64,000 nt of DNA from Kalmusia sp. IMI 367209 (Eukaryota > Ascomycota > Dothideomycetes > Pleosporales > Didymosphaeriaceae), in NCBI GenBank assembly GCA_027946365.1, contig JAPEUQ010000017.1:310001-374000 (forward strand), written 5' to 3'. The notes below the pieces were generated by a model, which saw only the letters and a program-made list of their open reading frames with translations, was not told the origin of the DNA and searched no databases. The translations under genes and the position numbers were made by a program. Below are positions 13,329-27,214 of this stretch, piece after piece (the stretch's first letter is position 1; each line of letters starts with the position of its first letter).

Positions 13329-13600
13329 ATGTCGCGACCCCAGAACCAGAAACCGACCAATGGAACTGTCAATGTACGCAACCCGTCTAGCTCTTGCCCT
13401 ATGATATCCGCTGATGACAGTGAAAGACAACCTCGAGTGGCCAGGGGAGCGGGACTACCCAGGCTCCTTCGTCGCCTGCCATGGAACGCTGGATGCGAGA
13501 GAAGCCGAGTGATGAGCCTTGGCATGCGCAAGGTTCTCAGGCCGCCACGTCAAGCAGCAGTGGAGCATCGACTGGAGCGGCTGCTGAAAAGAAGGACTGA
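13329..13600 (+). CDS. Small hydrophilic protein, 66-72 aa, unrecognised
   Basis: Hand-built model: exon 1 13329-13373 (begins MSRPQNQKPTNGTVN), donor GTACGC at 13374, a GCTGATGAC branch-like element, then either acceptor AAAG (exon 2 from 13427, 72 aa) or CCAG (exon 2 from 13445, 66 aa). Both are phase 0 and reach TGA at 13598-13600. The more obvious acceptor ACAG at 13420 would meet TGA at once. Exon 2 encodes a Ser/Thr/Gly/Gln-rich stretch, a central MERWMREKPSDEPWH block and a tail ending AAAEKKD. There is no signal peptide or membrane segment. Support comes from the TATA box, the leader and the sensible exon 2 composition. It is isolated at the right edge of a gene-poor stretch. No family is recognised. 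Confidence 0.5.
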
Positions 13601-14678
13601 ATGGGCGTCTTAAGACGTGAGAGAGAAGGGTCGTCGGGTTCGGATTGTCGACGCTTTGGTGGCCAACCCGCGGCGGGTCGAAGAGCGGGAATCTGGCGGT
13701 TGGAGTGGTTGATGGATGCACCTGTGTTTCTTTACCTTTTGTTTGTTGGATTTACGACGGAATGTATGGAGCGCTCCCTTCGAGATGATTTCCTTGGTGT
13801 GACATAGGTATAGATTATTATATATTATCTCTTTCTACCCCGGCCAATGAGCGTTGCAATGGTCGTAGGACGTGTAGTGTCCGGATCGAATATCCCACTT
13901 GGGAGGCATGATGATGTGGTGAATGTAGTCAAGTGGTGGGTGCTCTTGCAACGAGAAAAGCCAGATTGTTGTTGAGACGCGTCGCGTCAAGTCGCTCCTT
14001 CCTACCCTTGCCTCGCCTTATCTAAGCACTCCGCGACTCACGCGCGCCTGCCCCAAGTCCCAATTGAGTAGGCGCGCCGCAAGAGGGGCAGTCGCACTGT
14101 ACCAATTTTTCATCCCATGTCTGGCCATCTTCGTGGACAGTGAGATGGGTGACTCACCAGAGCATATGGTTCAATCGCCGTGTACCGAACTCTGGTGAAG
14201 GGGCAAGGACAAGGGTTCACGCCGCGGCCGGGATGCATGCGGTGAGCTCTGGCGAAATGCATGCCCGAACGCACATGTGATGTAGGGAGCATTAGACCCG
14301 GGCAGCGCGTCCACCGAAACGGCGGCCTTCGGTATCCTATCCAGGTTGCAGGTGCAAGTGTTGTAGAGGGGACGAATCCGGGCCAGCGGCTGCCGAGGGC
14401 TACTGAATCAGCTACGAAGCTGATGCATTGCTCACGGTCGACCCCACAATCGACAACTGCACAAATGCACGATGGCACCGTCTACCGCTCTACCACTGCT
14501 GACCTAGCTTTTTTATATTGAGATTGCTTACTGAGGAGTCATGTTTACACAGAGGCGGCGCGGGACACGCCGACACGCGGTCACATGCGGCGAGTACCGG
14601 CGTAAGCCCTGATGTTTTATTTGGCTGCACCTTGGTAGCTCTGCAGCACAGCTTTCCCCTCCACCACGACCTTGCACA
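13601..14678. other. Intergenic, promoter side of AMP deaminase
   Basis: Nothing coding is supported. The 3' part, from about 14640, is pyrimidine-rich (CTTTCCCCTCCACCACGACC) and leads into the start codon at 14679. Confidence 0.6.
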
Positions 14679-17600
14679 ATGATCAAAGGTAGTACCTGTC
14701 CAGAACATAGCGTTGTGTGCAATTGGGACTGACGGACCTCCAGGCTCGTTTTCCACTGCGCCCGATGTCTCGCCGGACCTGGGTGCCGCCCATCTCGACG
14801 ACCAGATCCCCTCCTCCGAGGACGATGACCTGAGCCCCCCCTCCTCCGACCGCGAAGACAGCGGCAGACGGTCACCCAGAGCAGTGGACAGGGGAGAAGC
14901 AGGGTTACAGACCACTGTGGGCACGAGCACAGAAGATGGCGACAACGGTGCCGCCGACGATGCACAAGGACTACTCCCCCGCGATAAGCAGCGACGCACA
15001 GCCTTTTACGACTACGCTTCCGAGAAGCAGATGAGCCACTCTGAGGCCAAGCAGTTTTACCAGCGCCACCAGCGAGAGAGCCAATACGGCGGCTCGCAGG
15101 CCGGCGATGGCTTCAGTCCCGTCATACGCGCGAAAACGCTCCCCCCCAACTTTGGCGGCGGCGACGGCGTCGAACACCTCAGCAGGGCAGATAGCATTCG
15201 TTCACGCAAGAGCAACGCCAGTCTTGCCCACCAGGGGCCGCGACCCACGCTTCCCGTCGGACTGTCGCTGGCGGAGCAGTCACAGGAGCCCCGATCGCAC
15301 ACGACTGCATATGCTGCAAACAACCAGGGGCTACAAACGGACGCGGCGGATGCCTACGTGCAAGCTGATTCCCAATCCAGAGAACATTCCAAGCACCCTG
15401 GCTTGCCCCACGAATACAAACCCTTGCTTGCTGAAGAAGGCATACACGGTGCAGGCGCTGGTGTCGGCATTGGAAGCGGCGCAGGAGGCTTCGCTATGAA
15501 CGACGCAAGTGTTGCTGCAGAGCTGGGTGCCATCTATACGAATGTGCAGAAGGTGCTCGATATACGTCACAAATACATACGTCTGTCTCTGCAGGGCACC
15601 TTCGACAACCCCAAGGATGACCCGTCTTGGCGCATCTATCCACCCCACCCGGAGCCTGTTTGGAAAGAATCCAAAGAGCGCCACAATGCGTCAAGCAGCA
15701 TGCAGAACAGTGCTATCCTAGATCCCTCCGACCCACCTTCGAAACCTCCTCGGAAGATGGGCAAGGACATCGGCGAGGACTTCGAGATGGAGGATCTGCT
15801 CCCTCTACCGACCCCTTCGGAAATGTCATTTCGCCTAGATGAAAGCGGCGTCTTCCAGGTTTACGAGACGTCTAAGTCCGCAGAGCTCGATACACCCATT
15901 GTAGCTATCCCCACGCTACGGGAATACTACATGGACTTGGACGCTATTCTGGAGATCTCATCCGATGGACCTAGCAAGAGCTTTGCTTTTCGTCGATTGC
16001 AGTATCTGGAAGGAAAATTTAATCTGCACTACCTTTTGAACGAGTACCAAGAGACTGCCGATACTAAAAAGGTGCCGCATAGAGACTTCTACAACGTCCG
16101 TAAAGTGGACACTCACGTTCATCATTCGGCCTGTATGAATCAAAAACATCTGCTTCGTTTCATCAAGTCCAAGATGAAGAAGTCGCCCGATGAGATCGTG
16201 CTCTTCCGCGATGGCAAGAATCTTACCTTGAAAGAGGTTTTTGAGTCTATCAACCTAACCGCCTATGATCTTAGTATCGATACGCTTGATATGCATGTGC
16301 GTATAATACACACTCGAATGCCGACTTGAGCTTACATCTACACAGGCTCACACAGACTCATTCCATCGCTTCGACAAGTTCAATTTGAAGTACAATCCTG
16401 TCGGCGAATCTCGTCTGCGTACAATTTTCCTCAAGACAGATAACTTCATCAAGGGCCGATATCTGGCTGAGATCACCAAGGAAGTCATCTCTGATCTCGA
16501 ATCGAGCAAGTATCAGTTCGTAGAATGGCGCATTTCCATTTACGGCCGGGATATTGATGAGTGGGACAAGCTCGCTGCTTGGGTCATTGACAACAAGCTT
16601 TTCTCGCCAAATGTGCGGTGGCTTGTTCAGATTCCCCGCTTGTTCGATGTATACAAGGCAACAGGCCTTATGGACAACTTTGAGCAAGTTGTTGTGAATG
16701 TATTCCAACCTCTTTTTGAGGTGACCAGAGATCCAAACAGTCACCCTAAGCTTCATGTTTTCTTGCAGAGAGTCATTGGTTTTGACAGCGTCGATGACGA
16801 GAGCAAGATTGAGCGACGGGTCTATAAGAAATTCCCATTCCCTCACAATTGGTCAACCAAACAGAACCCGCCATACAGCTACTGGATGTACTATCTCTTC
16901 GCCAACATGGCATCTCTGAATGTCTGGCGTAAGCAGCGCGGATTTAATACATTTGTACTACGACCTCATTGTGGTGAAGCTGGAGATACAGACCATTTGG
17001 CAGCTGCTGTTCTCTGTACCCACAGCATTAGCCATGGATTGCTGCTGAGAAAAGTGCCCTTCCTACAGTACATTTTCTATCTTGAGCAGATCGGTGTGGC
17101 GATGTCCCCGCTGAGTAACAACGCCTTGTTCCTTGCGTATGAGCGTAACCCCTTCCTGAACTACTTCAGACGAGGTCTCAACGTCTCGCTTTCGACAGAC
17201 GACCCTCTCCAGTTTGCTTTCACAAAAGAACCCTTGATCGAAGAGTACTCAGTCGCCGCCCAAATCTACAAGCTTAGCGCAGTAGACATGTGCGAACTCG
17301 CAAAGCACTCTGTCGAACAGAGTGGCTTCGAGCACGTAATCAAGCAGCGCTTCCTAGGCCCAAATTACCACCTCCCGGGTGTCGCCGGCAACGACGTTGC
17401 GAAGTCAAATGTCCCTAGCATCCGCGAAGCCTTCCGCCATGAGACGCTCATGTCAGAGCTCGCCATGATCGAAAAGTATACTCGTGCCTCGCAAACTAGC
17501 TCCAATGCTCTTACGACGTCGAATCTCCAGCCTTCCACCGGCCCTCCTCAGACTCCCGTTTCGAATCAAGCTACTCACCCGGGCTCCCCAGTCGCTTCGC

Positions 17601-18127
17601 TGCATACCCACCCCTCGACCGCCAACCTTCAGGATGGCGGTCACGGATTCACGTCACTCCCGCCTGCACACCAGTCCCCCATGTATCCCGCACAGCAAGC
17701 CCGTATCCCTTCAGGTCCTCCCGGTGATGCAAAGACTCAACCAGCATCCCCGACTCGCACCAAAGACCAAGAAGTCGATCACCCACGGCGCGTCTCGAGC
17801 CTCGTCATGAACGCTGGCAGTGGTGCGCCGGCACAACCCACAGGCGCTCCCTCGCAGACGAGCGGAATGATGTCACCGGACGACTCGACCGGCGGGCTGC
17901 AGCGCACGCAGAGCGTCGTCACCATCGATGGTGCAGAGCCCAAGATCTTTCCCGGCGTCGTGAGCAGCAGGCGCAGGAGCAGCATTCGCAGCAGCGCTGT
18001 CGAGGACGGTGACGCTAGTGTGCAGGCTGTCCCGATAATGGCGCAGACGGGCCCCGGACGGTCAGGCTTCATGCGAGATGCTGAGAGCGTAGTCGAGGAG
18101 CAGGACACCGACGACGAGGATTTGTAG
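14679..18127 (+). CDS. AMP deaminase (1114 aa)
   Basis: Deaminates AMP to IMP plus ammonia in the cytosolic purine nucleotide cycle. Exons are 14679-14688, 14744-16296 and 16346-18127, with introns of 55 and 49 bp. Exon 1 is only 10 nt (Met-Ile-Lys plus one base). Without it the long frame has no ATG start, so the model depends on the GTAGTA donor, the ACTGAC branch and CCAG acceptor. The catalytic core shows [19 protein letters not shown] (zinc ligands), [23 protein letters not shown] and [21 protein letters not shown] Ser/Asp-rich N-terminal extension of about 300 residues and a Pro/Ser/Thr-rich tail of about 200 residues flank the core; such tails are usual for fungal AMP deaminases. The identity is firm; the exact start is less so. 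Confidence 0.95.
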
Positions 18128-18606
18128 ATGCCGCGACAGCGAAGACAGGTAGATAGACGGGAAGGAAAAAAAAATTGCAAAATCGGTTTTGGACAGGCGG
18201 GGTTCGGTGGGTATGATTTCTTCGGCTTTAATGGTTATGATAACATGTTACGCTTGATGCTCAACGTTTCTTCTGCGTCTTTAGATCAATCGCTCAACCG
18301 AGCTTTAATCTTACAGCACGTCTTCTGGAGAGGTAGATCAAAACATATGAAATTGAATGAAGATTTAGAGGAAAGCCTCCTTATCTTGCTGCAGAGTGGA
18401 TATGACCAACCATCGTAAGAAAACACAAACGGACAAGAAGCTGTTGAGCATAACATCCCACCTCACTCCGCGCTGTGCCGTACCCTTTTCATATGCCGTT
18501 TTTTTTTTCGCTAAGATGATGAACTGCATGTACCAACTCCCCCCTCCCTAGACATCTCCCATCTTCCCTTCGTGCCTCTCTAGCAAGCTGCCGCACGCAT
18601 TTCCAT
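18128..18606. other. Convergent 3' intergenic region
   Basis: AMP deaminase (plus) and the mannosyltransferase (minus) converge here. It contains A8 and T8 runs and CT-rich sequence consistent with two 3' UTRs. No gene is seen. Confidence 0.6.
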
Positions 18607-21060
18607 CTATTTCGCGAAATGCAAATCATACGCCAACCACTTCCGGCTGTTGACCTGGTCCACGCTCAGCCCCGGCTTACCGTACGTCAACGGCGCAAAG
18701 AACAAATAGCACCATCCGACCGCCGCCAGAATGACGCCTGTCGCAATCCAGCTGCCCAATAGACTCTGCGTCGCCACGCGCTCACGTACAGGCTTCGACA
18801 GCGTGCGGCGGTGGCCCTTGACGATCGTTGTCGGCGGCTCCGGGTCCACAGGCTCGATGTTGAAGATGAATTCGACGAGGGCGCCGGTGACGAGCACAGA
18901 TGCGAGATGCGCAGGCAGGTAGTGGTGCAAAAAGAGTTGACGGCCCATGATGTAGAAGGGGACATAGTGCGCGGCCCAAGTGAGGAAGAAGAAGCCCGTG
19001 GAGTTGTAGAGGCGGGAGCGGGTGCCTATTTTGTATAAGTATACATCTCGATAAAAAAAATATGTGTTTGAGGATAGGATACTTACGCTCATCGAGGGCT
19101 TCGACGCCACGGCGCAGAGCCAACTGATCGGCGCCGATGATACCGGCGAAGACAGCTAGAAGAGAAGATGCGAGCCACCAGCCAAGAGGGTTACCAAGGA
19201 AGTAAATTTGCTCGCGGGTGTCGTTGTGCGTCCAGAAGGAGACACCACGAAGCAGGAAGGGCCAAGAGATGGGTTGCGAGGAGTAAGGGTGAGAACTGGT
19301 CAGGGCGTTGTTGTGGTAGAACATAGCGCGCTGAAGCTCGATATACTTGCGCAGGAAAGACAGACGTTTGACCTGTTTCACTTCCTTCTTGTTGCGCTCA
19401 TCCTCTTCGGGGAGGGAAGGGATGTCATCGACATACCAGACGTTGCTGCTCTGCTGGACATTCTTGTTCCCGTTGATCTCTGCCTGCTTGTAGGCCCAGT
19501 CGGGAAGCGGCGTGGTGTGTGTCCACATGGCGACTTTGGTGGGGACGTGGATGAGCTTAAAGTGGGAAGACATGGTCTTGAAGTCTCCCTTACCCTTCGG
19601 ATCGACCTTGATCTCAAACAGAGTGTCATTGTAGCGACCGGCATTACCCTCTTCCATTCCAATAGTAGTAAACTCCTGATTGGTGGGATAGTATGGGGAA
19701 GCGACATCGTGGGTCAGAAGTACAGAATCAGTAATGATATGACGTAGACGGACAACGTCGCCAATCTTGACGCGCTGGTTCTGCGTGCTGTCAAGCGGCT
19801 TTGAAGGCAGAACCTGCCAGTGGTTGTTGGTGTCGTTGTGCGGATACCCAGTAACCTGCTGTCCCTGGGAGGAAATACGGCCATCCTCGTATCGGAGTGG
19901 GTAGCGGTCTGCGTGACTGTGAAGATAGACCTTCGTTTCCTTGTGGCGAATTGTGATCGAGTCAAAGTAGTTAATGCCGACAGACTGAAGCGTCATGGCA
20001 TTGTCACTCAGTGTCTCCTGGAACTCTGGGGTCATGAAATCGTCTCCTGGTCCAGACCTACTGAGGATGGTGAAGTGCACCTGGAACCAGAAAAGGTACA
20101 GGAGGAAAGGAATGATGACAAGGCCAGTGGCACGAGCGACAAAATGTTTGCCAAGCTCCGGAAGGCTCAAAGCTCCTTGACGGCGGTTGATGTTCGCAAG
20201 GTCCCACAGATCGATCAAGACGGGGACACCAATGGAAAAGAAGGTGAAGGCACCGACGTATTTAGTGGAGATGACGCAGCTCAGAGACACGCCGGTCAAG
20301 AGTAGCCATTTCCACCATTTGCGACTGAAGGGGACATGACGAAGCTTGTAGAAGCGAATGTATGCGAGAACTGAGAGTGCCATGAAGAAGATCAGAGTTG
20401 CGTCGAGGAGAATCAAGCGAGTCTGGCCGATGTGGGCGTTGTCAAAAAGCATGAGTCCCGCTGCTGTTATACAGGCTGGCAATGCATATCCAGACTCCCA
20501 CATAATCAAGAAGACGGTCGGAACGGTGAGGGCGCCCATGGTAGCGGGCATGGCGCGGTAGGCAACATAGGGGACCTTGTTCGTGATGTACGAGTCGCCG
20601 ATGTTCTCGAACAAAAAGCTGCCATCGTATCCGACGAGCCAACCGGCAAAAGCGAAGAGAAGCTTCCCGAAGGGCGGGTGGACGTCGAAGAAGTAGGTTC
20701 GCTGAAGGTAGTATGAAGCGAACTATGCAATGTCAGCCTCGTTCGAGCTCGCGTCTGCCATGGTGGAGGAATGGTCTGCCTGTCCCTCTCTAGCGGATCT
20801 CGTACCTTTCCAAAATGCACCTCATCGAAGACGACTTGGTCCGGGTGGTTGATGCCCCAGAACCGCGTTATGAAGGCCAGGATCGTAATGATTGTGATGG
20901 CGATCTTATAGTCCCACTCGCCACCTTGCGGCGCCTTGAATTCCCGCTTGACCTTGGCGGCAACATTATCGACTTGCTCGACGATAGCGTCAGGGTTCGG
21001 TGTGGTCGGTCGCTTCTTGTCCTTGGTGCCGCGATGCCGCACGCCAGCTGGGGAGGACAT
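18607..21060 (-). CDS. pmt4: Protein O-mannosyltransferase, PMT4 family (769 aa)
   Basis: Integral ER-membrane enzyme that transfers mannose from dolichyl-phosphate-mannose to Ser/Thr of secretory proteins. Minus-strand exons are 21060-20806, 20722-19087 and 19025-18607; introns are 83 and 61 bp. The N-terminal catalytic part has TRFWGINHPDQVVFDEVHFG and FFDVHPPFGKLLFAFAGW, then several transmembrane helices. A central lumenal region carries the MIR repeats (VYLHSHADRYPLRYEDGR, VTGYPHNDTNNHW). The C-terminal multi-pass part includes RQLFLHHYLPAH. PMT4 rather than PMT1 or PMT2 is argued by RSGPGDDFMTPEFQETL and the DGRISSQGQQVTGYP MIR wording, which follow the human POMT1/PMT4 pattern. Length is normal. 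Confidence 0.93.
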
Positions 21061-21566
21061 GTTGGGCTATAGCTCCGCAAAGCTCCCTGCGCACAATTAA
21101 TTTAGTATAATTGATTAAATGATAGGAAAACCGATGACAATGCGCACACTCACCCGCACAAAATGAAAGATGAAGGTGTAGAAGAAGAGTGGACAGAAAG
21201 GAGCGCGATCCTGGGGAGTGTTCAGTAGCCCCCTCTAAGAACACCTAATCTTTTGGCCGCGCGTGTTACCCCTTGTACGCGCCAAGCACCGTGGCCTTTT
21301 GCGGGTACCAGCGAGCGAACCCCGACACGTGATGCATGTTGGAGGATTCCGTCCGAAAAACACATTTCGCCATCTGCAGCCCTGAATAATACTTCGGAGA
21401 AGGGTTTTCAAAATAAAAGCCATTGCGAGTCGCATGCAGCTATTGCGGCTGGGTGCTGCCCTCGATCATGGCCGTATCGAACCATATATTCTGATTCTAT
21501 GTATGTCTATAAACTAGGCGCTTCACAGTCGCTTACTTGAATCCGCAAACGCAACCATGGTATCCT
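21061..21566. other. Promoter region of PMT4 / 3' side of UDP-sugar transporter
   Basis: Both flanking genes are on the minus strand. No coding sequence is supported here. Confidence 0.6.
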
Positions 21567-22758
21567 CTACTGCGCCTTCTTCCCCTTCTCTGCAGCAGCC
21601 TTCTTTCGCTGTGGAATCTTATACGTCGTCTCCCATCCGTACAACGCTCCCGCTCCAAACACCATCGCAGCTCCAACCTTCATCAACCCACTCATCTGAT
21701 TCCCAAACAACCAAATGCTGAGCAAGAAGCTAACCAATTTCCGTATATTAAGCACGATCGTGACCGTAACCGCAGAAGTATTAGCGCTGAGAATATTGAC
21801 GCCTGTGATGCAGAGAAGCTGCGTGATTGCGTTGGCCGTCAGATAGACAACATGCTGGGATGTTGATGCAAGTGCTTTGTTGACGGTCGGTGGGAGGTTT
21901 GCTGCGATGGCCAAGGGGACCTCAAAGGAGTGCGATGCTTGAAGACGCGTGAACTGTTGGTATAGGACAGGCGCGAAATTGATGAAGAGGGGGAGTGAGA
22001 GGAGGTGCGAGTAGAACAAGTTCGCTTTCCAGTGGTTACCGTGCTGGATATAGATGTCTTCGACGTAGGCGCCCATGTAGGCGGAGAGCAGCTGCGCGAC
22101 TAAGAGGATGAGGAGGCCCATCTCGAAGGAGGCGCTTGTGTAGTCGATATTGGTGGTATCCAATTTTTTACCCTGGGGTCGTTAGCATTTGTTTGATGTG
22201 TCATGTGCCAGTTCGTGCCTTTGACTGTGCATCAGCCCATGCTGAAACCATCACACCAATCGTTAGAACTGCCACCGAAAATATCTGCACGGGGGTGTAC
22301 TTCTTTCCTCGCATATAGCCAGCGATCATCGTAGTCACACTGCCAAAGCTGCGTAAGATGATATGCACCGGGACAGAGATGTTGAAAGCAAACGCCCAGT
22401 TGTTCATCATATTGACCGTGAAAAACAGGGCCGCGCTGATGACCCATTTTCGAAAAGGAACCGGCGATGGCTTGACGAAGTAAGGGTACCTTGGATCGAA
22501 CTGGTAGTGTAAGGTTGATAGACAAGTGAAGATGAACTGGAACAGTGTGATGAGAAGTCCGCTGTCAGGTTCATGCCTAGGCGATTTTAGATGAGACAGG
22601 GAATATTTCGACCAGAACATACTTTACGATGGCCTCTAAACAATAGACCTAGAACTAATCAGACCTGTATGACTTATTCACATGATTGCACTCACATTAG
22701 AGCAACAGCCTCCGAAGATGAGAGCAAAGCTTCCTGCAAGAGGCGCAATCGCTGCCAT
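21567..22758 (-). CDS. UDP-GlcNAc/UDP-xylose-type nucleotide-sugar transporter, YEA4/SLC35B4 family (350 aa)
   Basis: Golgi/ER multi-pass antiporter that brings UDP-GlcNAc (or a related UDP-sugar) into the lumen. Four minus-strand exons: 22758-22696, 22648-22623 (26 nt), 22576-22219 and 22172-21567; introns of 47, 46 and 46 bp. Start ATGGCAGCG gives MAAIAPLAGSFALIFGGCCS. Typical blocks follow: LEAIVKHEPDSGLLITLFQF, MMNNWAFAFNISVPVHIILR and GVNILSANTSAVTVTIVLNI. The C-terminus is Lys-rich (KKAAAEKGKKAQ), a possible COPI retrieval-type tail. The third intron (22218-22173) starts GC instead of GT (AAG|GCACGA): only this donor keeps frame and removes an in-frame TGA. The upstream GT (GTCAAAG) would break phase. 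Confidence 0.88.
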
Positions 22759-23532
22759 ATCGCTGATTGCAACCTGAGAGACCGATAGATCGAGTCACGT
22801 ACAAAGGATCACTTGAATATACACGTGAATGAGTGACCTTTTGGACGTTAGTCTGATAGCCGCCGAATAGGTCCTTGACCAATGTGGGGATCGGGTGTTA
22901 CAAGATATTCACGAGGCAGTCGCGGGGTTGAAAAAAGGAAAAAGTCTATGACGACGAAGGTAATAGCTGGCGGGAATACTGACTGAACGGTGTTTTGCAA
23001 AATTTCAAGGAGACTGTTCCTAGTTCTTTAACATATTCTAGCGTAGCAAGCGAATTGAAGACGTAGTCAATTGGTGTGTAGTGGAACATCGGGAAACATT
23101 GACGTGGAGGTTCGGACGCTAGCGGCACTTGACCGTAGGGCTGAGCCAGGAACGCCCACGCGCAAGGTCCAAGGATTCTATAATGCAAGGGTCTAAATCT
23201 CACACGACGTAGCATGTATCCGGCAATCATTACTTTCATGCATTTATACATGATCTTGATTACAATTTTTTCATTCCGGTTATGGTATCCTCGCAGCATA
23301 TACAGCTGCGCTGTCCACCAATCCACGATGCATAGCTACATTGAACTACCAAACAATCTCTACGCGCCACTCATGAGTACCCATCTACCAGCCTAGCGCC
23401 GCCCCTTCAAATCGTTGCCAAAACGTAAGGGAACATTGGAAGAATGAAGGAGGAATACATCGCCAAACAAGCAAGTCGATGTCTCTAAGTGCGAATGCCT
23501 TACTGGAAATGTTCGCTCCAAATGCAGACCCT
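22759..23532. other. Intergenic
   Basis: Promoter of the UDP-sugar transporter and 3' region of the PP2A subunit gene. Several short open frames are present but none has a recognisable product. Confidence 0.55.
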
Positions 23533-25372
23533 CTACAAGGCTGAAAAGACGAAGAGCTATATACAAGTTAGCCAAACCCCACAGAATTTGAGATATTACA
23601 GCACTTACATTGTTGGTAGCAGCAATGGCAATGCTGTCTTCGAATGGATGCCAACTCATATGTAAAATCTTCTTGTTGAAATCGATTTGGTCGGCGTCAG
23701 TCTCCTTCCTCATTCGTTGTCCCTGGCCTGCTGCTCCAGCAGCCGGACTTCCCGCTCTTGATCCTCCCTTCTTCGCCGAGCCACTGGTCGGGCTTGTGGA
23801 AGAGTTCATAGGTGTCGGTATCCCAACCTTCTTCGCCTTAAATGCCGACTTGTCTGCTTGTAGTACCACCTCCGTGTCCTTTTCAGGATCGGACGGGTAG
23901 ATCATGAAGTTGTTGTTGTAGCTGCCAGTCATAACGTTCTTCGCGTCACCAGAGAAGACGACCTCGAACTTGTCAAAAATGCTGTCGTTCTCATACGTAT
24001 CGCAAAGTCGTGGTCTTAGGTGCTCATGGATCGGAATTGTTTTGATCGGCGTTCGCTCCATATTGACGTCCCATATCTTCACGGTGAGATAATCGCGGGA
24101 AAGGATATACCGGCCGTCGTGCGAAAACCGTACGTCTGATATCGATGAAATGATTTCCGAGAAGAACGAACGAGAGGATGGATCTTCTTCCTGCTCGAAT
24201 TCTGTTCGTGATTGGGTCAGCCAAGCATATACCAGGAAGAAAGATGAACTCACGCTTTGCATGTTGATCACACAGCGCGCTTTCGCGCATATCGGCCAAC
24301 TTGATTGTCCCCTTCGAGCTCGCATACATGAACCAGTTGCAGCTCTGCGGGTGGAACTCTGCAGCGGTTATCACCTCGGTAAGCTCCTCCATGTTAGCCG
24401 GCTTGATGTCGACAATATTGAAGCTTTGGTCTTGAATGTTCAAGTTCCACAAATTGATCCGGAGATCGTCACTGCTGATGAAAGTCTCGCCATCGCTGTT
24501 GACCGATATGCTGTTGATGTGGTATGCGTGCGCATTCGCATACGTTTTGCGGGGTACGGCAGCAACGACAGTGTCGTGGTGGGTCAATCTCGGGAGTTTC
24601 AAGTCGGCGGCGCTGCGAAAGTTTACATTTGGGTTCCTTACAGGGCCGCCCGCACCGGCGACGCCTCCTCCAGGTGTGAGCTCATGTGAGAGGTTGTTCT
24701 CTGCCACCACCTTTAACGACTTCTCAAACACTTTCCAAAGCTTTATCGTCTTGTCATTGGTCGAGAGGAGGTAGTGCGAAGCATTTTGTCGCCGGCACCA
24801 TTTGATCTTGTTGATCTTCTCTTCTATCTCAAGCGACTTCAGGTAATCGAATTCGGGTTCGTGTGATTGGAACTCGGTGTGGAATTTGTACTCGCATGTT
24901 TTTTTCTGTACTTTGTCAGTAAATGATGTCAAATGCGTATACGACTAGGCGCGAGGCTGCACAGAATATACTGACAGTTTCGTTGCGCTCAAAAAGCACC
25001 ACGCGGCCTCCCTTATCTCCCGTAGCAAGGTAGTTACCAGTCTGATCGAACTCGACAGTCGAGATGATGTCAGCTGAACAAGTCAGCAATGGTGGCAAAG
25101 GTAATTTTTCACGCAACAAGGTAAACTTGATGAGTGAGTGCAGGAGATGTAGTTACCCGTACCTTCTGTTATATCTTCGACGTCACCTTTGTCGCCGAAG
25201 CACCTGTCACTGTTAGCTTGGACCCCCCACAGAGCTAGACAGCAGTAATAAGGCGAACCAGATGCAATGTTACGACATAGCAGTATGATTTGGCTAGTAT
25301 AGGAAGTGGAAGCATTGACCCTACTTACTGTGTGAACTTCCACGTGGTGGGGTTTCCCTCTGTTTCTACCAT
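23533..25372 (-). CDS. cdc55: PP2A regulatory subunit B (B55/Cdc55), 483 aa
   Basis: WD40 B-type subunit that directs protein phosphatase 2A to substrates in mitosis and morphogenesis. Six minus-strand exons: 25372-25329, 25203-25163, 25073-24976, 24905-24254, 24201-23609 and 23556-23533. All five junctions preserve frame. Family landmarks run in order: [108 protein letters not shown] and a final LFVFSAL. A Ser/Gly/Ala-rich insert ([17 protein letters not shown]) sits before the last blade, as in other filamentous fungi. The last exon is 24 nt and encodes only the seven C-terminal residues plus stop. Confidence 0.95.

Positions 25373-27214
<1,842 letters not shown>

Noticed and set aside
24961..25073. 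Possible frameshift in the PP2A B subunit exon 3
   Set aside because: Recounting the bases showed that the exon reads cleanly as [20 protein letters not shown] with exact phase.
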